A DNA stretch of 64,000 nt from Fibrobacter sp. (GCA_024398955.1 JAKSIG010000008.1:27445-91444), one strand, 5' to 3'; numbered from the stretch's first letter, positions 1 to 8,537 are shown. Numbers and translations are program-made. Notes: generated from the letters alone by a model not told the origin.

Positions 1-1094
1 TCCTTTTCATCATTCGGCTTTATACGGTCGCACAGCTGGAAAACTTCGCCAAGAATTGCCGAAGCCTTTCCGCGATTGATTTCATCAATGACCAAGTAAA
101 ATTCCTGATTCGGGTTCAGGTAAGCACGGCGCAAAATTTTTGCAAAAGGGCCTGCCACAAATTCATAAGTTACGGAATGGTTTCTCACCTTTGGGCGAAT
201 CTGGCCAATAAATTCTGAATTTGTATAATCCGGATGGAAGACAACGCAGACCTTGTTGAAGTCAGGGACACTCTTCAACTTTTCCTTGATGGTGTTTGAT
301 TTTCCACAGCCAGGAACGCCATAGTAAATGATCTGGGAGGGGGGGAATACTGGGTAAGCAGGCTGTTTGCTTGACGACGAATCTATCGCATTTGATTCTT
401 TAAGAAAATTTGAATAGTGATTTAAAGCTGTGAGAGGACGACCGTTTTGATCTTTTTCATTTACATCATTCCATGTCGAGAGATTTAAAATACGATTCTT
501 TTCGACTTCGTAACTAGTACTTTTCGCGAATCGAAAAAGATTTCCGATATTGGCATTTGGAATTTTTTCGTCTAACCATTTTTCAATTATATCGACAACA
601 TGCTTTTGAAATTCAACTTTTCCCTTGCAATTTTGAGAAAGCCATATTATAAAATCGGTCTTTCTGTCCTCAATAGACTCTTCAGTAAAATTTTCAGTTA
701 ATGTCTTATCTTTTAAAAACTCATCAAAAAAAACATGCAAAGAAATGTGTTCATGAATTTTTTTAGGGATACTCGGACTATTGCCTTGATACACATTCCA
801 CAATTCACTTTCTTGTTTTTCGTGCACAAGAACAAATTGTTCCCGCCGAAGTAAAGACACACCTGAAAAAATATCATCTGTTAAATTCTGTCCATTCAAG
901 GAATCTAACAAAAGTATGAATTGATTCCTGAGAATGCCACTATTTAGTCTGTTCCTTCCATTACCACTACCGGCAACAGTGTATTCAGACCTAACAAATG
1001 CCTTTGCAGTATTTAAACTAGTTTCATCATTTTTTGTGTCTTGGTTAAATCCATATTTCGCAAACAACTGATTCGCATCATTTTTTCCAAACAT
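1..1094 (-). CDS. McrB-like AAA+ GTPase of a restriction system, 3' end cut by window edge
   Basis: Partial reading frame, open from ATG at 1094 to the left edge (about 364 codons). The first ~240 residues look like a target-recognition region without a family I can name. Then comes a Walker A motif GVPGCGKSN (K near residue 265) and a Walker B motif YLVIDEINRG (near 337), in the arrangement of the McrB motor of McrBC-type modification-dependent restriction. McrB proteins hydrolyse GTP and drive the McrC nuclease; a McrC gene would be expected just left of the window. The start codon overlaps the stop of the upstream cytosine methyltransferase (TGATG), so the two are co-translated. The family call rests on motifs; another AAA 5-methylcytosine-type motor is possible. 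Confidence 0.8.
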   Translation of the reverse strand, partial: MFGKNDANQLFAKYGFNQDTKNDETSLNTAKAFVRSEYTVAGSGNGRNRLNSGILRNQFILLLDSLNGQNLTDDIFSGVSLLRREQFVLVHEKQESELWNVYQGNSPSIPKKIHEHISLHVFFDEFLKDKTLTENFTEESIEDRKTDFIIWLSQNCKGKVEFQKHVVDIIEKWLDEKIPNANIGNLFRFAKSTSYEVEKNRILNLSTWNDVNEKDQNGRPLTALNHYSNFLKESNAIDSSSSKQPAYPVFPPSQIIYYGVPGCGKSNTIKEKLKSVPDFNKVCVVFHPDYTNSEFIGQIRPKVRNHSVTYEFVAGPFAKILRRAYLNPNQEFYLVIDEINRGKASAILGEVFQLCDRIKPNDEK

Positions 1095-2101
1095 CACGCA
1101 CCCCACTTTTTCAAATTTGTCTTACCCTGGGGTTCTGGAGAACTTGCACCAAGCGGAAAGCCCATAAGATATTCAGCATTCTTTGGCGACGGTTTATCAA
1201 AAACCTTTTTGAAATTTCTACAGCCCTGATGTTTCATCATAGATGGTGCTGAATAATTCGCCATAGTGGTAGGAGTATGAACCAAGCCCATATCCTCACC
1301 AAAAGTTTCTTTAATCCATGTTTTTTGAATTTCAAAAACCTTTGCAATTTCCTCATCAGATACAACTTCCGTATAATCCCCACCTTCAACATGGCGATTC
1401 ACTAAGATTCTAAATGCAGATGCAGCAACAAAGGGTGACTGCGCATTACCAACACCTTTCAATTGTTCACGACGATCAGTCGCAGCTACATCATTTCCCA
1501 ATAGATCAGGATTTTTACTCCAATACTTTCCTTTAAAAACGGGCAAAGAAAGAATATGTTCCTTTACTTTTCCAAAAACTTTTTCGTTCTTTACAGCCAA
1601 TAACCAAAAGCGATTTCTTTGATGATCGGCACCTAAATCTGAGCAGCTTAATCTACAGAACTTAACCTTATATCCAATTGATTCTAGGTCAGACTTAGCT
1701 TTGCTTATCGCACGTAAAACAACATTTTCGCCAAAAACTACAGGAGCATCGGATTCTTTCACGAATCTGAACATTTCATCCCAAAGATTTTTTTCGGCAA
1801 TATTCTTACCATGCGCCGCCGTACTGAATGCCTGACACGGAAACCCTCCACAAAGGACATCAAACTTTCCTTTAAAGTCTTTGCCATCTAAAGCACGAAG
1901 ATCACCATAAATTTCAAATTCATTCATCCAGCCATCTTTCTGACGCTGTTTTAAAACCTTCTGGCAAAACTCACTGATTTCAACACCAGCACAGCACTGA
2001 TGTCCAAGAAGTTCACCTCCATAAATTCCACCGCCGATTCCAGCGAATAAATGAAACTCTTTTACTTGCGATTCATTCGCAACATCCTTTGTAGACGCCA
2101 T
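1094..2101 (-). CDS. DNA (cytosine-5-)-methyltransferase
   Basis: 335 residues. Motif I is seen as FHLFAGIGGGIYGGELLG near the N-terminus, catalytic motif IV as GGFPCQAFS, motif VI as GENV, motif VIII as QRNRFWLL, and a motif IX/X-like RREQLKGVGNAQSP at about residues 210-225. After this comes a ~95-residue tail with TPTTMANYSAPS and EYLMGFPLG, a segment that often sits before the final motifs in related phage-type enzymes, so the end of the protein is unusually ordered. It probably methylates C5 of cytosine at a site that cannot be read from sequence. It is the first gene of a coupled pair with the McrB-like gene, suggesting a restriction-modification or methylation-linked defence locus. Confidence 0.92.
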   Translation of the reverse strand: MASTKDVANESQVKEFHLFAGIGGGIYGGELLGHQCCAGVEISEFCQKVLKQRQKDGWMNEFEIYGDLRALDGKDFKGKFDVLCGGFPCQAFSTAAHGKNIAEKNLWDEMFRFVKESDAPVVFGENVVLRAISKAKSDLESIGYKVKFCRLSCSDLGADHQRNRFWLLAVKNEKVFGKVKEHILSLPVFKGKYWSKNPDLLGNDVAATDRREQLKGVGNAQSPFVAASAFRILVNRHVEGGDYTEVVSDEEIAKVFEIQKTWIKETFGEDMGLVHTPTTMANYSAPSMMKHQGCRNFKKVFDKPSPKNAEYLMGFPLGASSPEPQGKTNLKKWGA

Positions 2102-2269
2102 CTACTCGCTCCAATCAAAAAGGGTTGAACCTGAGTTCAGCCCTTTGTTCGGAGCAATTCACTAAGACACTGTATATTTCAAAAACAAATCGGCCATACA
2201 CCAAAAACGCCTTGGCGCGCATGCACAAAAGCGAAGGTCGAGACCGCTGGGTACACGACCCCCAGGGTA

Positions 2270-2360
2270 CAATGCGCCCATGGCATTCATGGGCATCCGA
2301 GATTTGTCCTGTTCCTTGTGCGTAAAGAGTGTCGAAGTTCCTAGCCGAGAACGAGAGCAA
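2270..2360. repeat. diverged partial copy of the palindromic cassette-like element
   Basis: The stretch around 2331-2350 (GTCGAAGTTCCTAGC) matches the conserved right end of the two better copies at 2471-2745 and 4221-4502, and it is preceded by a hairpin (GCCCATGG...CATGGGC, about 2276-2296) at the equivalent place. The left half of the element was not found. The rest of the gap 2102-2470 shows several short inverted repeats but no gene that I trust. Confidence 0.45.
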
Positions 2361-2470
2361 AACTCACATTGCGAGAGTCATAGAAAAACTTGTCTACATG
2401 GTTTATTCATGTCCGAGCATCAAGAGTTTCTACAAAACTCACCGAGCGCCCTCATCCAGCTCGGACCAAC

Positions 2471-2745
2471 GAAAAAAGGCGCCAGACCGAACGCATTTAT
2501 CAGCTAGAGGCCTTCGACAACCTGACACAAATAAATACGACGATCCGCGCCCAATTGCACAATCTAGCGTACATTCATCCAGAATGCACACAACGCAAAA
2601 CATGGCCGTCCGGTAAACCGGGCGGCAAGCACGTCGTTTCGTCTTACTCACCGTGTCTTGAAATGTCGAAGTTTCTAGCTGTGAATAAGAGAACTCTTAT
2701 GGAGATGAATATAGAATAAAATCACTTTTACAGTCAACCAAGGCC
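2471..2745. repeat. palindromic cassette-like element, copy 1
   Basis: The core 2501-2681 is bounded by imperfect inverted repeats: CAGCTAGAGGCCTTCGACA at the left end and TGTCGAAGTTTCTAGCTG at the right. The next inner bases (GACAC, ACGA) also pair, giving arms of roughly 50 bases. A strong hairpin lies inside at 2605-2626. Bases 2634-2693 are identical to 4397-4456 of copy 2 (60 of 60), while the middle differs. The element starts 46 bases after the stop codon of the DUF4143 ATPase. No protein is called here. Confidence 0.8.
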
Positions 2746-2790
2746 ATATTTATTTGACCCGTTTTGACCGTACGGGGGAACACCCAAGTT

Positions 2791-4101
2791 TCAAAGTCCT
2801 TCCGAGGCTATCCACTTCAAATAGAATTCCACCAGGTAGAGCGGCACATTGACCATCTGCTCCTGCTCGCGGTAATCCGACATGGAAAATCGGATGCCCT
2901 TTAGCTGCGCGTTTGTTTTCAGCACCGTCGAAAGGGATTTCGCCTTGAGGTTTTCTTCGGCCTTGACTTCGGTGGGGTAAACGGCTCCACGCTGAAAGAC
3001 AAAATCAATTTCCGAAGTTGAATTTTCGTTCGTGTAATAATACAGGGGCTGCCTCATGGTCGCAATGTATTGCTGGGCGACATATTGCTCGGTAAAAGCC
3101 CCCTTGTATTCCGTTATCATCTTGGACTCGGCCAAAATTTCCTTGGCGGGAATGTCCGACATGGCACCGAGAAGCCCGAGATCGTTTACAAAGAGCTTGA
3201 AGCACCCCATGTCTTCGTAAAACTTGACGGGCATTTCGACCTTATTGATTCGACAAACCTTATGGACGAGCCCTGCGTTGATGAGCCATTGGACTGCGTT
3301 TTCGTACTCCTTCGCCCTACCGCCCTTGCGGAGCGCTCCCCATATAAATTTCTTGTTCTCTTTAGCCAATTGGCTTGGGATCGAGTTCCATACGGCGGAA
3401 ACTTTCGCAAGTTCGTTGGAGGGAATGTGCTTGGAGAAATCATCCCGATAATCGTCGAGAATCCGTTTCTGGATTTCACGGACTTCAAGGATGTTCTTGC
3501 GATCCACATAAGCGAGTACCGCCTCGGGCATTCCACCCACATAATAATACTGTCTTAAAAGTTCTATCAGTTTGGCCTTCAGGACGGCATATTCGTCGAA
3601 CCTGAACGCGTTTAGGTGCATAAGCAGATTTTTTTCGCCAAGGGCATCTAGAAATTCGCTAAATGATAGCGGGCTCAATTTAAGCCTATCCACTTTTCCT
3701 ACAGGGAACCCTGAGCCAGAATGGACCTGAAGCCCGAGCAGGGAACCCGCGACAACAACGTGGTATCCGGGCGCATTCTCGCAAAAATACTTTAACGCAG
3801 TCAGACCCTGGGGCTGCTGCTGGATTTCGTCAAAAATGATAAGCGTTTTGCCAGGTTCCACGACCTGTGAAGTAATGGCGGAAACAGCTCGCAAAATCCT
3901 GTCGATGTTGAAGTCCGCGAACAGGAACTTGGAGGAATCGTCCGTATCGCAGTTTATATAGGCGACATTCTCGAATTCGTTCTTTCCGAATTCCTTGAGC
4001 AGCCATGTTTTGCCGACCTGCCTTGCCCCCTCCAAAATGAGGGGTTTACGGTGCGCGCCGTTTTTCCATTTCAGTAGATCTTCATAAAGAAAACGCTTCA
4101 T
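2791..4101 (-). CDS. DUF4143-type ATPase with C-terminal PD-(D/E)XK-like domain
   Basis: 436 residues. Walker A is GARQVGKT (residues ~25-32) and Walker B is TLIIFDEIQ (~90). A conserved arginine-finger-type AGS segment follows, and the C-terminal third is DUF4143 with SEIDFVF...TEVKA, the D and ExK positions expected of a PD-(D/E)XK fold. Proteins of this family are common, often single genes in accessory regions, and their biological role is not settled. Start ATG at 4101. The gene stands alone between two copies of the palindromic element, with three phased direct repeats just upstream that look like an operator. Confidence 0.88.
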   Translation of the reverse strand: MKRFLYEDLLKWKNGAHRKPLILEGARQVGKTWLLKEFGKNEFENVAYINCDTDDSSKFLFADFNIDRILRAVSAITSQVVEPGKTLIIFDEIQQQPQGLTALKYFCENAPGYHVVVAGSLLGLQVHSGSGFPVGKVDRLKLSPLSFSEFLDALGEKNLLMHLNAFRFDEYAVLKAKLIELLRQYYYVGGMPEAVLAYVDRKNILEVREIQKRILDDYRDDFSKHIPSNELAKVSAVWNSIPSQLAKENKKFIWGALRKGGRAKEYENAVQWLINAGLVHKVCRINKVEMPVKFYEDMGCFKLFVNDLGLLGAMSDIPAKEILAESKMITEYKGAFTEQYVAQQYIATMRQPLYYYTNENSTSEIDFVFQRGAVYPTEVKAEENLKAKSLSTVLKTNAQLKGIRFSMSDYREQEQMVNVPLYLVEFYLKWIASEGL

Positions 4102-4112
4102 ACTCTATATAT

Positions 4113-4192
4113 ACATTTTTCTTGACGAATTTTTAGCGCTATTTACATTTTTCTAGGCGTAATTTAAACACTGCGCACATTTTTCTAGGCGA
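4113..4192. promoter_or_regulatory. three direct repeats at 32-bp spacing upstream of the DUF4143 ATPase
   Basis: ACATTTTTCTTGACG at 4113, ACATTTTTCTAGGCG at 4145 and again at 4177 begin exactly 32 bases apart, about three helical turns. They lie directly upstream of the ATG at 4101. Such phased repeats suit a protein binding one DNA face, so an operator is inferred. There are too few and too short units for a CRISPR. Confidence 0.55.
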
Positions 4193-4220
4193 AACAACAA
4201 TTTCCCACAAAAAAGCCATA

Positions 4221-4502
4221 GAAAAAAGGCGCGGAATCGCAGGCATTTGTCAGCTAGAGGCCTTCGACAGCCCGACACAAACAAACACGAACGACCCGCG
4301 CCCCATATTCTGGTCACCCAGCAAATGCACATTCAAAAAATTGAAGACGCATTACGCCAAGCGATGGCGCCAAGGTTAACCTGGCGGCAGACGCGTTCGT
4401 TTCGTCTTACTCACCGTGTCTTGAAATGTCGAAGTTTCTAGCTGTGAATAAGAGAAATGCTAATGACTTGAATATAGAACAAAATTCACATTCAAGTCAA
4501 TA
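4221..4502. repeat. palindromic cassette-like element, copy 2
   Basis: The core is 4251-4443 with the same inverted ends as copy 1 and a long imperfect arm pairing. The inner hairpin differs in sequence (CCAAGGTTAACCTGG near 4370-4384) but occupies the same place as the hairpin in copy 1, so the fold and not only the sequence appears kept. It begins 38 bases after the stop codon of the YhcG-like gene. Same orientation relative to the preceding gene as copy 1. Confidence 0.8.
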
Positions 4503-4539
4503 GATTCGTGTTTGTTTTACGGACTTTAAAGTACCTCAC

Positions 4540-5274
4540 CTACACTCTCTCGCCTTTCAGCAAATCGCTTTTTTCCATGAAGTCCAGCAGCTGGTGCTTG
4601 GTAGGCAATTTCGGTTTATAGACAGAGGCAAAATCGCTCTTGGCGACACAGGTGGCAAACTCCACCATTTTGGGTCCGCGGCTCGTAGTGAGCAGGATTC
4701 CTACCGGAGGATTATCGCCAGCCTGCATGACCTTATCCCGGTAATGCCTAATGCAGATTCCCAACTGATCCAGATCGGCCTTCCGGAATTCGCCATCCTT
4801 AAGGTTCACCAGCACATGGCAATGAAGCATGCGGTTGTAAAAGACCCAATCCACGCATAGGTCGGGGCCATTCACGGGCAGCTGCTTTGCCCGAGCCTCA
4901 AGGCAAAAGCCCAGCCCTAGCGAAAGAAAGAAATTCGCCATACGATCCTGGGACTCGTAAGGTTCCACATTGTAGGACGACCGCTTTTCGGCAGCGAAGC
5001 TGCCCATGAGAAATTCAGCGGCCGACAGCTCCTGCGCCAGGGAGCGTTCCACAGACGCCACCTGCAATTCCACCAGCCTTTGCTGTAACCCCTTGCGTTC
5101 GGCAATCTGCGCAGAAAGCCCAGGCAGCTCACCCTCCTTGACATAGCGGGATCTGACCTTGTCGCCCTCGCGCCACTGCAGGTAATAACGATCCTTACCC
5201 TGAATGACCTTCTTGGTGATAGAACCCTTGGGCAAAAGGGCAATTCGATTTTCTATACTTTCAATTTCATTCAT
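4540..5274 (-). CDS. YhcG-like PD-(D/E)XK nuclease-fold protein with DUF6788-like N-terminus
   Basis: 244 residues. The N-terminal ~60 residues (LPKGSITKKVIQGKDRYYLQ, then WREGDKVRSRYV) resemble the small DUF6788-type domain. The C-terminal half (DLCVDWVFYN, HCHVLVNLKDGEF, then GILLTTSRG) aligns with the nuclease domain of YhcG/DUF1016 proteins. In that family the second half-site reads ELK; here it is NLK, so the catalytic Glu appears replaced by Asn. The usual DUF1016 winged-helix N-terminus is absent. A consensus promoter places transcription start at or next to the ATG, so the mRNA is probably leaderless. It is followed by element copy 2. Function unknown; a DNA-binding or defence-linked role is only inferred. 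Confidence 0.7.
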   Translation of the reverse strand: MNEIESIENRIALLPKGSITKKVIQGKDRYYLQWREGDKVRSRYVKEGELPGLSAQIAERKGLQQRLVELQVASVERSLAQELSAAEFLMGSFAAEKRSSYNVEPYESQDRMANFFLSLGLGFCLEARAKQLPVNGPDLCVDWVFYNRMLHCHVLVNLKDGEFRKADLDQLGICIRHYRDKVMQAGDNPPVGILLTTSRGPKMVEFATCVAKSDFASVYKPKLPTKHQLLDFMEKSDLLKGERV

Positions 5275-5281
5275 ATACTAC

Positions 5282-5330
5282 AATATAAACTACATAAACT
5301 ACATTGTCAAGAGGTGTAGTTTATATTTTT
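5282..5330 (-). promoter_or_regulatory. promoter with three TGTAGTTTA-type half-sites for the YhcG-like gene
   Basis: On the minus strand TTGACA (5305-5310) and TATATT (5282-5287) are 17 bases apart. TGTAGTTTA occurs twice in tandem in the spacer and once inverted (TAAACTACA) just upstream of the -35 box. The ATG at 5274 begins seven bases after the -10 box, which predicts a leaderless transcript. The half-sites overlap both promoter boxes, as expected of a repressor site. Confidence 0.72.
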
Positions 5331-5345
5331 TGCATAATCCGGTAA

Positions 5346-5373
5346 AAAAAAAACGGTCCCTTTAGGGGACCGT
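5346..5373 (-). terminator. intrinsic terminator of the FISUMP gene
   Basis: Hairpin with arms ACGGTCCC and GGGACCGT followed on the minus strand by a run of T residues, immediately after the stop codon at 5378. Confidence 0.85.
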
Positions 5374-5377
5374 TCTT

Positions 5378-6829
5378 TTAATCCATTACGCAGCGAACAC
5401 TAGAACTACCGGACTTGAATAATCCATGCATCCAAGTATCGTCATAGTTGTGCTGCATACTCAACGCATAGGCGGCACTACTAGGATTTAACCCCCCGCT
5501 ATTATCGTCATACTGAGTAGAAGACCAGAACGACGCAATATCACCTATTTTTCCAGAAGACGCAGGAAGTGCGTTAAAGCCAACTGCATCATTGCCGTTC
5601 TTTTCTCTCCAGCTACATACAGATTTCAGCCTGTAACCCGCATACGAGCGGTTAAGAAATTCTGGATCAACAATACTATCCACCTCAGCCAGCAATTCCT
5701 TATACTCGTCCTTGCTAGGCAAGTGCCACCCCTTGGGACATACACCGCGAACATTCCCTTGCGGCTTACAAGTGTTCGGGCGACTAGACCCCGGTCCCGC
5801 GGTTTCGTACGTTCCACAGCCAGCGCTATTCTTTTCAAAGACCTCTGCGCTATCCATGGCAGCACTCCAAGTATAGAATCGTCCAAATTTCTTACAATTC
5901 GCAACTACGTTATTGAGGCAAAAACTGGTGGAATCATACGAATATTCTGATATGTCTCCCCAAGCGTTATAAGTGATTGAGTTCTGCAAATATGCATAGT
6001 TCAAGTTCTCAGCCATCCACACCTGCTTCCCGATTTTCGTAGTCTTGTAGACCTGATTGTCGCGAAGATCCGTGAGAGTATTCTTATCGGCATCGTACTT
6101 GCTACCGGCTTCAACATCGTCAAGGGGCCACTCAGGCAACAGCATTACCCTATCAACCAATATAGAGTCCTTGGTACATACCTTCACCCTGTGAATATTG
6201 CCTTTACCGTCAATGCAAGTAGACTTGACTGCGCTGAAAGCCATAGTTTTTCCAGATTCCTTGTCCATATTGTAGAAGCTGTAGGAATCACTATCGACAT
6301 CCTTGGTTCCATCGGCATAGACAATGGTCAGAGTCAATTTGGAACCGCTGACGGAATAAGTGTATTCCGCATCGTCACCAAAGTTGTCTTCGCGGACAAA
6401 ATGCCAAGTCGAGACATCGTCAACATCCATGGCATTACAAGCACCCACCTCTTCGCAGGTTTCTTCAATCTTGTACACAGGTGCAGCAGGTTCATCGGAG
6501 ACAGGCTCTCCCGCAATAGGTTCATAAACCTTACAGGCATCTTCGCTGGAACTGGATTCTTCCACGGTATCAGAACTGGAATCCGCTTCTTCTGCTATTT
6601 TTGAACTGGAACTGGACTCCTCTGCCGTTTCCGAATTGGAACCCATATCGACAGAGGAAGACGACTCTACATTAGAATCGGAATTTCCGTCCGCACTCAT
6701 GGAGGACATAGATTCATCGTCATACTTTGAAGAATCTGTACCGCTGTCGCTATCGCCACATGCAGAAAGTCCAAAAGCCAAAACGCAACCTACTACGGCT
6801 GCACGTACTCTATTCAAATTGATGTTCAT
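5378..6829 (-). CDS. FISUMP-domain lipoprotein (Fibrobacter major paralogous domain)
   Basis: 483 residues. A lipoprotein signal ends in LSACGDS, so it should be lipidated at Cys 24. Next comes a long low-complexity Ser/Glu/Asp linker (about 25-95), typical of surface lipoproteins. From about residue 255 the Fibrobacter succinogenes major paralogous domain (TIGR02145 type) is recognised by YKTTKIGKQVWMAENLNY, VCPKGWHLPSKDEY, GFNALPASSG and the final SVRCV. The ATG is preceded by AGGAGA. The domain is abundant in Fibrobacter surface proteins; its biochemical role is not established. The gene stands alone with its own terminator. It is the best taxonomic marker in the window. Confidence 0.93.
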   Translation of the reverse strand: MNINLNRVRAAVVGCVLAFGLSACGDSDSGTDSSKYDDESMSSMSADGNSDSNVESSSSVDMGSNSETAEESSSSSKIAEEADSSSDTVEESSSSEDACKVYEPIAGEPVSDEPAAPVYKIEETCEEVGACNAMDVDDVSTWHFVREDNFGDDAEYTYSVSGSKLTLTIVYADGTKDVDSDSYSFYNMDKESGKTMAFSAVKSTCIDGKGNIHRVKVCTKDSILVDRVMLLPEWPLDDVEAGSKYDADKNTLTDLRDNQVYKTTKIGKQVWMAENLNYAYLQNSITYNAWGDISEYSYDSTSFCLNNVVANCKKFGRFYTWSAAMDSAEVFEKNSAGCGTYETAGPGSSRPNTCKPQGNVRGVCPKGWHLPSKDEYKELLAEVDSIVDPEFLNRSYAGYRLKSVCSWREKNGNDAVGFNALPASSGKIGDIASFWSSTQYDDNSGGLNPSSAAYALSMQHNYDDTWMHGLFKSGSSSVRCVMD

Positions 6830-6904
6830 GGTTGTCTCCTAGCTTAATAACCCGGACAAAATTTAACACAATCTGTACGTACTGTCAAACCAGAAGGAAA
6901 TAAG

Positions 6905-6925
6905 CTAAATAAGTAAAGTCCCGCA
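6905..6925 (-). terminator. possible hairpin terminator after the SGNH esterase
   Basis: Inverted repeat GTCCCGCA/TGCAGGAC with one mismatch downstream of the stop at 6975. The T-run that follows on the minus strand is weak, so function as a terminator is uncertain. Confidence 0.45.
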
Positions 6926-6974
6926 ATTCTGCAGGACCTCACTTATAAAAAACGCGGAATCAAATTCACATTTT

Positions 6975-8405
6975 TTATTTAATCATGACCTTGCTGCGAT
7001 AAGAAATGTTCTTGCTGCGAACTAGAACAACATAATTGCCGGCGGGAAGTTCCGCGGATACCTGAGTATCCCCATTTACCGGCCGATAGCCCACCATATG
7101 CCCCATGGCATCCATAATCATTACCTTCGCAGATTCTGCACCGGACACAAGAATGGATTTTCCGCTGACGCTGATCTGAGGCACAGCAAAACGTACATTG
7201 CGGGAAGCTAACGCCTGGGCATCTCCAACGCAGTTCGTCATCTCGCCGCCAATGCAATTCGTTTCATTTCCGGAGCCCTCTTCTACAGAGCCTTCACTTG
7301 ATTCGCCGCCCTTATCGCCGGCTTCGTAAAGAGGCGCCATGGCCTCTGCCCACAGGCGGTGCATGCTGGCTGCACCCTTTTCCGCCGGGTGGACGCCATC
7401 CTGTGCGGAAAGTTCCTCGGGATGCTTGGAAAAGTAGCCGAAGAAGTCAGGACCCTTGGGCAACTTGTTCTTCTCGGTCAGTTCGTCAATGGCATCAAGA
7501 TAACCCTGGTGCACCTGCCACTTGGCCACATCGGGATTGGTCGCGATCATTCGGGCAATAATGGGAGTGACGCCATTGCGCTTTGCCACGTCAATAATGT
7601 CTTGCATATTGCTCTTGAAATGTTCCACGTTCCAGCCAGTCTCATCACCCCAGGCATCGTTAGTGCCCATTTCGATGGCCCAGTACTTTACGTTGCCCAC
7701 GTACTCGCTGTAGAACTGCAGTCCATCGATTACGCCGTCGGTATTTACACATCCGATACCGCCACGAAGCATCACGGGGTAGTAATCCGGATAGCGGGCG
7801 TGGATCAATTGGGCAAAGTTGGAGTCCACCTCGATGGACTTGATACCCATCTGGCTAATGCTGGTTCCCATGAAGAACCAAGTGTCGTCGCCGCCCTTGC
7901 TCATGTCGTAGGCCCCCACTTCCTCAAGGTTAGAAACAGGGGAATCCGCCACAATGCGGAACCAGGACTTGCCCGCAAAATCAATGGCGAGACCTCTGCT
8001 CATGGCACCGCTCTCGCCCACTTCGGCCACCGTCTCCCAGTCGCCATCTGCACCGTTGGTAGAATTTGCAGACGTCATGACCTTGAAATTCTGGAGACTT
8101 GCATCTGCCTTGGGATTATGCTGGCAGGATGCGGCATGCACGTACTGGTCACCGATCCAGGCCTCGTCACCGCGGGTTTCCCAGGTAATGAAAAGCTTGG
8201 TCGGGCCTTCCCCTACGTTCAACGCGAAGTCGCTTGCAGAAGCCACCTGGTTAAAATCCAGATGGCCGTCGGTAAACACTTCCGGCTTCCAGTTGGAATT
8301 GACAGCACCATCTACATAAAGATTCTTGCCGATGCTCAAATTCGGATTAGGGGTAATTGCAAATGCTGCAACAGCGGCAGCCAGCCCAAACATCATTTTT
8401 TTCAT
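6975..8405 (-). CDS. secreted SGNH/GDSL-type esterase with secretion-type C-terminus
   Basis: 476 residues from the ATG at 8405, chosen because GGAG lies eight bases upstream and a signal peptide (MKKMMFGLAAAVAAFA) follows. A beta-rich N-terminal domain (~25-170) precedes an SGNH hydrolase domain: FFMGTSIS (Ser block), EMGTNDAWG (block III) and DGVHPAEKG (Asp-His block). This two-domain layout is seen in carbohydrate esterases that deacetylate xylan, so hemicellulose de-esterification is a fair inference. The last ~70 residues (KVMIMDAMGHMVG ... KVMIK) resemble the beta-sandwich sorting domain of type IX-secreted proteins. Substrate is not shown by sequence. Confidence 0.85.
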   Translation of the reverse strand: MKKMMFGLAAAVAAFAITPNPNLSIGKNLYVDGAVNSNWKPEVFTDGHLDFNQVASASDFALNVGEGPTKLFITWETRGDEAWIGDQYVHAASCQHNPKADASLQNFKVMTSANSTNGADGDWETVAEVGESGAMSRGLAIDFAGKSWFRIVADSPVSNLEEVGAYDMSKGGDDTWFFMGTSISQMGIKSIEVDSNFAQLIHARYPDYYPVMLRGGIGCVNTDGVIDGLQFYSEYVGNVKYWAIEMGTNDAWGDETGWNVEHFKSNMQDIIDVAKRNGVTPIIARMIATNPDVAKWQVHQGYLDAIDELTEKNKLPKGPDFFGYFSKHPEELSAQDGVHPAEKGAASMHRLWAEAMAPLYEAGDKGGESSEGSVEEGSGNETNCIGGEMTNCVGDAQALASRNVRFAVPQISVSGKSILVSGAESAKVMIMDAMGHMVGYRPVNGDTQVSAELPAGNYVVLVRSKNISYRSKVMIK

Positions 8406-8537
8406 AAACCAATCTCCAAAACAGCGACGCCTACATCCAAACACTCCGGCATCGCCCCCTTAAAATTATTTTCATCTTCCCTGTCTGGCAAACTTTTTAA
8501 ACATTATTTGTAGACTCCGTTGACCACATCACAATGA

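Noticed and set aside
2390..2719. Open frames in and around the palindromic elements (also 2329-2616 and 4247-4441)
   Set aside because: They follow the repeat sequence, have no ribosome binding site, and their products have no domain-like composition.
4113..4192. CRISPR array
   Set aside because: Only three units of about 15 bases, with short spacers and no cas genes.
2471..4502. Classical integron attC sites
   Set aside because: The arms lack the RYYYAAC and GTTRRRY core boxes and are longer than usual; only the plan is similar. Kept as an undescribed element.
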